This document shows positions 43,705 through 49,840 of a DNA stretch of 49,840 bases, one piece after another. The first letter of the stretch is position 1. Each line of letters begins with the position of its first letter. This stretch comes from Atribacterota bacterium (lineage in GTDB: Bacteria > Atribacterota > Phoenicimicrobiia > Phoenicimicrobiales > Stramentimicrobiaceae), in contig JAQUNC010000012.1 in the NCBI GenBank assembly GCA_028717805.1, forward strand, positions 1 through 49,840. The letters are read 5' to 3'. A program made the translations under genes and the position numbers. The notes under the pieces are model-generated. The model was not told the DNA's origin, ran no database searches, and worked only from the letters and a program-made list of their open reading frames with translations.

Positions 43705-44232
43705 TTATTCGTAATAGAACTGGTACTTCTGCCTTATCTTTCTGCGCATTTTTGAAACCATAGTATGTGAAATACCAAGCTCTTTGGCAATTTCGCGATC
43801 AGTAAGGCCTTTCATACGGAAATCCAGCAATACCTTCTCTTTTATAGATAATTCTTTGCTAAATTCATCCAAGTATAAATACTCATCCAAGATATAATTA
43901 TTGCCATACTTGTTTATTAGTTTTGTTTCATCCTTTATTTCCCGACTTAGTGCTTCACGATCGGGATAAACTTTATTCGGATATTCAGTTACAGTTTTAA
44001 GGTTTTTTCTGATATAATTTTTTAGATAATAATAACAACCCTGTAAGATATAACTATCATTTTTATCTTTTAACTGTCCCTTTTCTTTCTCTTGCCACAA
44101 GTATAATAGGATTTCTTGGTACAGATCATCACTATCTATATACTGATAATTGATATTTATCTTCCGAATAATAGCTCTAATCTGGTATTTTATGCTATTA
44201 ACTATTTCGCTTAGTTCTCTTTCTTTTTTCAT
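43705..44232 (-). CDS. Small sigma-70-like factor
   Basis: This is a 175-residue protein. Residues about 10-60 look like sigma region 2 (QYIDSDDLYQEILLYLWQEK). Residues about 125-172 form region 4 with a clear helix-turn-helix (LTDREIAKELGISHTMVSKM). Region 3 and region 1 are absent. The pattern resembles sigma factors of the SigO/SigI or phage-like type rather than standard ECF factors, and no anti-sigma gene is adjacent. The ribosome site is weak. It stands between glnA and the DHOD-like gene; what it controls cannot be told from this window. Confidence 0.75.
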   Translation of the reverse strand: MKKERELSEIVNSIKYQIRAIIRKININYQYIDSDDLYQEILLYLWQEKEKGQLKDKNDSYILQGCYYYLKNYIRKNLKTVTEYPNKVYPDREALSREIKDETKLINKYGNNYILDEYLYLDEFSKELSIKEKVLLDFRMKGLTDREIAKELGISHTMVSKMRRKIRQKYQFYYE

Positions 44233-44320
44233 AAGCCATTTATATTATTTTTATCGTCAGTAAATATATTTATAATAATAAAAATATCCTTTGATAGATA
44301 TAATTTATACTATTTAGGAA

Positions 44321-45313
44321 TTATCCCTGGCGGTAAGAATCAAGTACTTTCAAATAGTTAGCCCTCTCCCAGAGAGCTGCCTGAGGAGTTGTTCTATGAC
44401 TCATAATGCCATGAATCTCTTGTAATGACTGATATTTGTTATTTTCCAACCATTTTTCTATCTCTACCAATAAAGACTGGAGATAACCAATTCCTCTTTC
44501 CAGTAATACAGAAGCAATCATGGTTACCTTAGCACCAGCCATGATACTTTTGATAACATCCTCTGTAGCATGTATTCCTCCAGTAATAGCAATGTCTGTC
44601 TCAATTTTGCTAAATAAAATTGCTGTCCATCTTATTCTTAGCAATAATTCTTCAGAGGTACTTAACTTAATCATTGGTTCGATTTTCATCTTTTCCAGGT
44701 CAATATCAGGCTGATAAAAACGATTAAAGAATACCAGGGCACTGGCACCAGCATGTACTAATTTGCTACTCATATTTGGTATGGAACTAAGATAGGGATG
44801 AATCTTCACAGCTACGGGTATAGCAACACTTCCGGTAATTTCATCAACCAGTTTTAGATAATGTTCTTCTATTTGACGACCATCCATTTCAGGATCGGTC
44901 GGCAGAAAATAAATATTTAATTCTAAGGCATCGGCACCGGCTTCTTCCATCGCAATAGCATTATTTATCCAACCACCGACTGAGATGCCATTAAGACTTC
45001 CGATTACAGGTATATTTACTTTACTCTTAGCCTCTTTAATAAAACTCATATATTTTTCAGGAGTTAACTTGTTACGAGCTACGTCAAAATAGTAATCGAG
45101 ATATTTACGATAACCATCCTTTTCATATAATAAGGAATAGCTGAGCTCACTCTGAATTGCTTGTTCTTCAAAAAACGAAGGCAATACAACAGCTGCAGCT
45201 CCATTCTCTTCTAATAACCTCATCCTTTCAATGTTCTCTCCCAGGGGAGAGGAAGCAATAACAAGAGGGTTTTTTAATTTCAGACCCATATAGTTTACCC
45301 GTAAATCAACCAT
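44321..45313 (-). CDS. Dihydroorotate dehydrogenase-like FMN oxidoreductase
   Basis: This is a 330-residue TIM-barrel FMN protein of the DHOD/dihydropyrimidine dehydrogenase family. It opens VDLRVNYMGLKLKNPLVIASSP, has GADALELNIYFLPT and VAVKIHPYLSS, and ends with phosphate-binding ITGGIHATEDVIKSIMAGA. No other pyrimidine synthesis gene is nearby, and the position of the usual catalytic Cys/Ser loop reads ELNIYFLPTDPEMDG, unlike the canonical NCPN. A different substrate than dihydroorotate is likely. AAGGAGG precedes the ATG. Confidence 0.82.
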   Translation of the reverse strand: MVDLRVNYMGLKLKNPLVIASSPLGENIERMRLLEENGAAAVVLPSFFEEQAIQSELSYSLLYEKDGYRKYLDYYFDVARNKLTPEKYMSFIKEAKSKVNIPVIGSLNGISVGGWINNAIAMEEAGADALELNIYFLPTDPEMDGRQIEEHYLKLVDEITGSVAIPVAVKIHPYLSSIPNMSSKLVHAGASALVFFNRFYQPDIDLEKMKIEPMIKLSTSEELLLRIRWTAILFSKIETDIAITGGIHATEDVIKSIMAGAKVTMIASVLLERGIGYLQSLLVEIEKWLENNKYQSLQEIHGIMSHRTTPQAALWERANYLKVLDSYRQG

Positions 45314-45373
45314 ATAAATTTCCTCCTTGAAAAGTTATCAATAATTACTCTAAAATATAGTTAAAATTTACCC

Positions 45374-46879
45374 TTACCTCAAATCTTCCGAACGATCAGA
45401 TAATATTCGATAAATTTCTAAGATTTCTTGATGGCTGTCTTGTGCCTGAGCTCTGTTAATAACTACTTGCCTATTGTATTGATCTTCCAGAATAATAAAT
45501 GGTTCCTCACAACTCTCAATTCTTTCAACCAGATCCCGCATATTCCATATTTTTTCCCCATTTACCCGATCCACTACCCAGTTACCTATATTTTGATAAC
45601 CCTGGTTCACATCTGCAGCCAGTGCTTTTAATAAAACTACAACCTGTTGGTCTTCTCTTTCGGGAATATTATTTAAGATACAACATACTAGCTCTCTGGG
45701 AGCAGATTGATACCATTGTGCACCCCAAATATTCAATAAATCTTTAGTTAAGGGGCAGAATACCAAACCACCATATATATAATAAGTGGGAAGAGTTTCA
45801 TATTGTTCCATAGGTACTAGACGATCTTTAATTAATGAACGAAAGAGATTAGCTCTTCTTTCTATTTTTTCTCCTTCCCGCAAAATAGTTAAGTTTAGAT
45901 CTTCGCCAATCTGCTTTTGTTGAATAACATAATTTAAGTGCGTTCTTTCATTAAGGCGAAATTCGACAGTTCCATCATTGCCAATGGAAAAATCTTCAAC
46001 TGAAAGCAATACATCGCCAATTTCTAAATTACCATCAGCTGGAGAACCAGGAACAATCTGGTTAATGAGAACTCCGCTTATGCCATCCTCCATTTGATAG
46101 TATCTTCTTAAACCTTCATTCTCCATATCCTGTATACTTATACCCAAACTGGGGTATCCATCCAGAGTACCATCTTCTAAATCAGCAAAGAAATGGCGAA
46201 TAACAGGAATAGGCACCATATAACCAATATTCTGAGCAGAGGAAATTCCCTGCATTACCACTCCCACAATTTTATCATCTACTAATACCGGACCACCGCT
46301 ATTACCAGGATTAATTGCTGCATCAATTTGTCCCGCTAAAAAAACAGAGGAACTGTGTACATAGGGTTGATGTTCAATACGGGAAATCACTCCTTTAGTA
46401 ATGCTTAACATATCCCCACCTATGGGAAATCCATAAACCATTACTTCCTGTTGTGTTTCTGGTAGTTCACCAAAAGATAGAGCCGGTGTTCCGATAAAAA
46501 ATTCGGATTCTTCTACAGTTAATAAGGCTAAATCAGTTAAATGAGAAACAGCCGCCACTTGTGCCCGATACCGTTGTGTATCTCCATATTTTCGCACTTG
46601 CAGAAAAGTTTGATTACTTACCACATGGGCATTAGTCAAAATTAGATTATGTTCTATTATACATCCTGAACCAGAACTGGCTCGTGGTCCCTGCATACTC
46701 CAAGGATTGTAATAATCCGGATAATTGCTAACCGTATAAACCTTAACAATGGCCTCACGAACATCTGTAGCCGCCAGAGAAATATAGTATGGCGAAATAA
46801 ACATTAAAAAAACAATAATCAATATCTTAATGAGCAGTTTTCTCTTATTACTATTTCTTAATAAACTTCCTCTAAACAT
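45374..46879 (-). CDS. Trypsin-like serine protease with PDZ domain (DegP/HtrA-related)
   Basis: This 501-residue protein has a signal peptide or anchor at about 14-37 (LLIKILIIVFLMFIS), so it acts in the periplasm or on the membrane. The trypsin fold covers about 42-215 with catalytic His85 (LTNAHVV), Asp116 (LTDLALL) and Ser194 (GNSGGP). A PDZ domain covers about 225-340 with GVLINQIVPGSPADGNLEIGDVLL. The last 150 residues form a less known region typical of DegP-like proteases that have a second, degenerate PDZ. GAGGTAG precedes the ATG. It probably degrades misfolded envelope proteins. Confidence 0.9.
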   Translation of the reverse strand: MFRGSLLRNSNKRKLLIKILIIVFLMFISPYYISLAATDVREAIVKVYTVSNYPDYYNPWSMQGPRASSGSGCIIEHNLILTNAHVVSNQTFLQVRKYGDTQRYRAQVAAVSHLTDLALLTVEESEFFIGTPALSFGELPETQQEVMVYGFPIGGDMLSITKGVISRIEHQPYVHSSSVFLAGQIDAAINPGNSGGPVLVDDKIVGVVMQGISSAQNIGYMVPIPVIRHFFADLEDGTLDGYPSLGISIQDMENEGLRRYYQMEDGISGVLINQIVPGSPADGNLEIGDVLLSVEDFSIGNDGTVEFRLNERTHLNYVIQQKQIGEDLNLTILREGEKIERRANLFRSLIKDRLVPMEQYETLPTYYIYGGLVFCPLTKDLLNIWGAQWYQSAPRELVCCILNNIPEREDQQVVVLLKALAADVNQGYQNIGNWVVDRVNGEKIWNMRDLVERIESCEEPFIILEDQYNRQVVINRAQAQDSHQEILEIYRILSDRSEDLR

Positions 46880-47236
46880 TATTTTCTACCTCACTTCAAA
46901 CTTTATATAATCATTTTACACTATAAATCAATCTTATCATCAATAGTAACTCTAGAAAGTTGCAGAAATTCTGTGCAGTAGCAGTAACTAAGTTAATAAT
47001 CTGTTTACCAAGGCGGGCTCATTGCATAAGAAACAGTTTTAGGTATTATCTTCAATACCGATATAAAAACTACCATTACCAATCGGATGATTTCTTGCTA
47101 CCAGAAGAATATTTCTTACCTGATGCAGTTTTTTCCTGCTAATGAATAAAGAAGATATTATCAATTTTGGTCAGGTAACTTCAGGAAATCTATTTACCAG
47201 AAGAAATATAAAATACTGTAACTAAGACCAGGAGAA
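46880..47236. other. Intergenic region, possible decayed coding DNA
   Basis: No intact gene is seen in these 357 bases. On the minus strand a closed stretch of about 40 codons (about 47060-47170) reads RNILLVARNHPIGNGSFYIG, which has protein-like composition but no start with ribosome site and no match I know. The 11-mer TACCAGAAGAA occurs twice (47099-47109 and 47195-47205). Confidence 0.35.
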
Positions 47237-48148
47237 TCAATCCTTCTTGACAGTGCCAGTTTCTACACCAATATTTACCCATAACATCTTTCCATCATCA
47301 AATATTGGTTTTATCATATGCTTATCGTTTAAATAACTCAAATGAGCTGCAACGGTAATATGGGTTAAGACAAACTGAACACTGGAAAGCTGTAGATGAT
47401 AATCATTGACCAAAAGCTGTAATATTCTTTCTCTAGAGACCGGCTGGTAACAGTAAGTTATAATTTTCTTATTAATTTGCTCTACCTGATCTCTATTTAC
47501 CCGAATCAAATCACCAATATCTCCTGTAGGCTGAGCATGGGCAGGGATAAATAATTTTGCTGAAAGTTTTTCTAACCAGGAGAAGGTATTAAGAGCTTGT
47601 TCAATATTGCTCTTTACGGTTAAGCCATATTTGTTAATTATTTCGAGTGAAAATAGACTATCAGCAATAAACAATACATCATCAGGAGTCTTTATGCCAA
47701 TCATCTGAATGAAATGTCCTTTCAGTGGGAAAGCCTGTAAAGGTGTATCCTTAATCATTCCTTCGGTATTGATAATATGAGTTACTTCAGAAGGCTGTGC
47801 CTGTAAAAATTTATTTCTCATTGCCTTAAAGGGAAATGCACCCCACAATAAAAAAGGTTCTAACCATGGCTCACTAATAAAGATCGATTCTACGGCTGTA
47901 GCTAAAATATCACAACCGGTCTTTTTCTGTAAATAGGCATTTCCGCCAATATGGTCAGCATTGGAATGTGTATTAATAATTTTACTCAATTGCCATCCTT
48001 TCTCTTCCAGAAGTCGGAATATTTTTCTACCAGCTGACTCATCATTCCCGCTATCAATTAAGATAGCCTTTTTATCTTCCACAAAAAGACCAAGATTGGT
48101 CGGTCCAGGGATATAGTAAGTATTCTCAGTAACTTGCCTTAATTCCAT
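47237..48148 (-). CDS. Metallo-beta-lactamase-fold hydrolase with winged-helix tail
   Basis: This is a 303-residue protein. The MBL motif reads NTHSNADHIGG (about residues 56-66): the usual HxHxDH has Asn in place of the second His. Further metal ligands are DSLFS and PAHAQ. The C-terminal 80 residues look like a winged-helix domain (RERILQLLVNDYHLQL). ATG 48148 is chosen for GGAG six bases upstream; TTG 48160 overlaps that site. The Asn substitution recurs in some MBL subfamilies, so the protein may still bind metal. The substrate is unknown. Confidence 0.85.
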   Translation of the reverse strand: MELRQVTENTYYIPGPTNLGLFVEDKKAILIDSGNDESAGRKIFRLLEEKGWQLSKIINTHSNADHIGGNAYLQKKTGCDILATAVESIFISEPWLEPFLLWGAFPFKAMRNKFLQAQPSEVTHIINTEGMIKDTPLQAFPLKGHFIQMIGIKTPDDVLFIADSLFSLEIINKYGLTVKSNIEQALNTFSWLEKLSAKLFIPAHAQPTGDIGDLIRVNRDQVEQINKKIITYCYQPVSRERILQLLVNDYHLQLSSVQFVLTHITVAAHLSYLNDKHMIKPIFDDGKMLWVNIGVETGTVKKD

Positions 48149-48205
48149 ATTGCACTCCAATAAATTATTTATTATCCCAGCAGATTTATTTGAAGAATCA
48201 TTTCA

Positions 48206-48916
48206 TCAGACAGTTATTTTCATTTGGTCATATGCCAAAATACTTTCAGGATATAATCTGGGAAAATCATTTTCTCTATTCATAGTATCCTTACCAATAT
48301 GAGTAAAAATAATGTTGTTAATTCCATATTTTTTACACCAGTTAATCTGAGTTGGTATTTTGGTATGCCCAAGAAGTATTTTCCCTTCTCTTCTTAACAG
48401 GTTTGCCTTTGCTGTTGAGCCATCACCAATGTAATAATCAGATCCTGGTAAAATTTGTTCCTTAGCAATTATATCAACCAGGTCAGGATTATATATCAGA
48501 ACTTTATAGTCTGGCAACCGAATTTTAAATCCAACTGCAGGACAACAAATGGAATGAATTACTCTATATGGTAATATCTGAAAAGGACCTAAAGATAATC
48601 TTTGATAAGGAATAAAAATGCAGGAATTAACAGGACTAAATTTGCCATAATCAAGCGTTTCCTGAGTCAGATATATCGGAATAGCAGAATTAGCTTCTTC
48701 CAAAGTCCAGAGATAATGATCAGTATGAGCATGGGTAATTAGTATAGCATCGGGTTTCAGAATGCTCAAATCATAAGCATGGATATGACCATAATCGATA
48801 AGTAGACGAAAGGGATGGGCATCAAAGACCTGCAATAATAAAGAAGAATGGTAAAAGTGTTTTTCGGTTCTTTCTTCCACCTCTGCTCGGGTACCTAAAA
48901 ATGTCAACCTAGTCAT
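48206..48916 (-). CDS. Metallo-beta-lactamase-fold hydrolase (PhnP/RNase Z-like)
   Basis: This is a 236-residue MBL protein with an intact motif THAHTDH at about 60-66, an N-terminal LTFLGTRAEVE strand, and downstream GDGSTAKANL and FTHIGKD. The shape is that of PhnP or RNase-Z-like phosphodiesterases, but the substrate is not determined. AAGGAATTAAT precedes the ATG. It lies just upstream of the other MBL gene, and a composite hairpin repeat lies upstream of its start. Confidence 0.85.
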   Translation of the reverse strand: MTRLTFLGTRAEVEERTEKHFYHSSLLLQVFDAHPFRLLIDYGHIHAYDLSILKPDAILITHAHTDHYLWTLEEANSAIPIYLTQETLDYGKFSPVNSCIFIPYQRLSLGPFQILPYRVIHSICCPAVGFKIRLPDYKVLIYNPDLVDIIAKEQILPGSDYYIGDGSTAKANLLRREGKILLGHTKIPTQINWCKKYGINNIIFTHIGKDTMNRENDFPRLYPESILAYDQMKITV

Positions 48917-48944
48917 ATTAATTCCTTAACTGCTTCTTAATACA

Positions 48945-49021
48945 GGATTATTAAGGGGAATCCTTCCCCTTGATAATCCCCTAATTAGTATATAGTATAC
49001 CAGTATAAAGTATACCGTATA
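48945..49021. repeat. Composite palindromic repeat, copy 2
   Basis: GGATTATTAAGGGGAA (48945-48960) and TTCCCCTTGATAATCC (48964-48979) form a 16-pair hairpin with one T-G opposition and a 3-base loop. TATACCGTATA follows at 49011-49021, with a partial copy (GTATACC) before it. The block then becomes GC-richer (CGTCGTAGAGCGTTGAGCG). It shares both modules with 41930-41990. Confidence 0.6.
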
Positions 49022-49099
49022 ACGTCGTAGAGCGTTGAGCGTATTGCGTAAATCATAGGCCACAGTTCAATAGCATATTTTATAAGAAATAGAAAGAAT

Positions 49100-49543
49100 T
49101 TAAATATTTATCTTTAATACCTGCTGATAAAACTGTAAAATCTGCTCATAGGCAGAATCCGAGCTGCTAATACTGGAAGTTAATTTCTCTAAGGGACATT
49201 GGTCAGTCTGGTTACGATTTTTAATATAGGGAACACATTGCCCAAATTGATAAAAAACAGAATTATTATCCAATATTTCTCTGGCATTCTCACTAATTGT
49301 CCCAGCATATACTGCTTTCACTTGATAATTAGCCACTAAAAGAGCTGCGGCTCGACCAATCACCTTATCAGCTATAATTGCCTTATTAAGGACTTGATCA
49401 TCACCATTGATAACTTCCAATAAAGGAAGAACACCTTTTTTATAGGATGTTTTTATTAATTTACCTCTTTTTATTAATACAAAAGTATACTTTTCTTTCT
49501 GTAAGATTTCTTTTGCTTTGTTCAAATCATCCATATTTGTCAT
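49100..49543 (-). CDS. DUF1893-family protein (cytidine-deaminase-like fold)
   Basis: This 147-residue small soluble protein matches DUF1893: ILQKEKYTFVLIKRGKLIKTS near the N-terminus, then ADKVIGRAAALLVANYQVKAVYAGTIS in the middle. The fold is related to cytidine deaminases in known structures such as Thermotoga TM1506, but zinc ligands are not conserved here in the usual pattern. The function is unknown. The start could also be the Met at residue 4; no strong ribosome site favours either. Confidence 0.75.
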   Translation of the reverse strand: MTNMDDLNKAKEILQKEKYTFVLIKRGKLIKTSYKKGVLPLLEVINGDDQVLNKAIIADKVIGRAAALLVANYQVKAVYAGTISENAREILDNNSVFYQFGQCVPYIKNRNQTDQCPLEKLTSSISSSDSAYEQILQFYQQVLKINI

Positions 49544-49840
49544 ACTTTTTACTTCTTTGGCATATTTTCCTTCTCATCTATTGTTCATATTATATACATC
49601 TTTTTACTCACTTATCAAGTTGTTAGAATTTTATTTATCATATGGTAATGCATAACCAAAATTGCACTAAATTTGTTCTTTGACAATGAAATTCTGTTGA
49701 TTCAGAAACCTCCTTAATAGGATAACAAGGTTCTCATTACGGTGGTTGAATCCCCATTCTACTTCTTTTAAGTAAAATGGGAAATAGACACTTGAGATGC
49801 CACGGTAATGGTACAACCAATGCTTGGCAAAAGACCAGAA
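49544..49840. other. Right-edge intergenic region with nested hairpins
   Basis: These 297 bases show no open frame. They hold the 20-bp motif TTTGTTCTTTGACAATGAAA (49672-49691) repeated in inverted form at 14253-14272. They also hold a nested structure: outer arms CATTACGGTGG (49735-49745) and CCACGGTAATG (49800-49810) around an inner hairpin CCCATTCTACTT/AAGTAAAATGGG (49753-49781). A further CCAATGCTTGG hairpin follows. It may be a structured RNA or an element that continues past the window. Confidence 0.45.
49672..49691 (+). repeat. 20-bp boxA-like motif, second copy
   Basis: TTTGTTCTTTGACAATGAAA lies 43 bases before the nested hairpin element at 49735. The match to the first copy stops exactly at both ends. 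It resembles rRNA-leader boxA elements, but no rRNA gene is in view. Confidence 0.5.

Noticed and set aside
46960-47142. Plus-strand open frame of 60 residues between the protease and MBL genes
   Set aside because: There is no ribosome site, the composition is unusual and rich in Tyr, Arg and Cys, and there is no homology that I recognise.
49735-49820. tRNA gene at the right edge (GGTTGAATCC looks like a T-arm)
   Set aside because: No cloverleaf can be drawn: the T-loop is too short, and no matching acceptor stem, D-arm or anticodon arm is present.
49672-49840. CRISPR leader or array
   Set aside because: No repeat-spacer periodicity is visible before the window ends and no cas gene is present.
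1-49840. Prophage, defence island or insertion sequence
   Set aside because: No integrase, capsid, transposase, restriction or toxin-antitoxin gene was found; the only mobile-like features are short intergenic repeats.

Overview
This is an AT-rich bacterial chromosome segment with about 43 intact protein genes, one clear pseudogene and two textbook riboswitch-type leaders. There are no rRNA, tRNA or CRISPR loci and no transposase. The host looks like an anaerobic, fermentative diderm. It has an outer-membrane TonB-dependent receptor with TonB, ExbB and ExbD. It also has a tungsten-type aldehyde:ferredoxin oxidoreductase, an oxygen-sensitive radical SAM enzyme, TRAP and sugar ABC uptake systems, an archaeal-type prolyl-tRNA synthetase, a non-adenylylated type glutamine synthetase, and both a T-box and a cobalamin riboswitch. 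This mix fits Atribacterota (OP9/JS1) or a neighbouring deep diderm lineage better than a classical Firmicute or Thermotogale. That placement is inference, not proof.

Left part (1-13.8 kb, all on the minus strand): a TRAP transporter pair (dctQ, dctP), a ThDP-dependent acetolactate-synthase-like enzyme, and a long catabolic operon. The operon reads right to left as sugar ABC binding protein, permease, ATPase, a UroD/MtaA-like protein, inositol 2-dehydrogenase (IolG), a LacI regulator, scyllo-inosose 3-dehydrogenase (IolM), a creatininase-family 3-dehydro-scyllo-inosose hydrolase (IolN), and the remains of a TIM-barrel isomerase. This gene set matches the Thermotoga maritima type of myo-inositol pathway (IolG-IolM-IolN-IolO). 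The isomerase at the IolO position carries a large internal deletion plus a frame change, so the local pathway appears broken at its last step.

Middle part (14.4-28.9 kb): a DMT exporter; a bacterial Clp1/GRC3-like P-loop polynucleotide kinase; an NfeD protease-stomatin pair; a free-standing EF-Tu domain-2-like mini-protein beside prolyl-tRNA synthetase; a patatin lipase with a promoter so close to its ATG that the mRNA may be leaderless; a T-box-controlled polar amino-acid ABC transporter (permease, ATPase, permease, binding protein); an AOR; and a divergent DUF362 ferredoxin protein.

Right part (29-36.7 kb): a corrinoid/iron-chelate uptake system built as btuF-btuC-btuD, then a consensus promoter, a cobalamin riboswitch with an intrinsic terminator, and a btuB-like receptor with tonB-exbB-exbD. 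One B12 sensor therefore probably controls both the outer-membrane gate and its energising motor. The last 13 kb is housekeeping and metabolism on the minus strand: AmrS radical SAM, phosphoesterase, a FucI-like protein, a FakA/DegV fusion, GlnA, a small sigma-like factor, a DHOD-like oxidoreductase, a trypsin/PDZ protease, two MBL hydrolases and a DUF1893 protein.

Intergenic regions carry several palindromic elements. There is a composite repeat (TTCCCC-type hairpin plus TATACCGTATA) present twice with related hairpins elsewhere, a copy of a widespread GAGATTGCTTCG-type bacterial repeat beside the pseudogene, and a 20-bp exact inverted duplicate at about 14.26 kb and 49.68 kb. The second copy of that duplicate lies next to a nested-hairpin element that runs to the right edge of the window.
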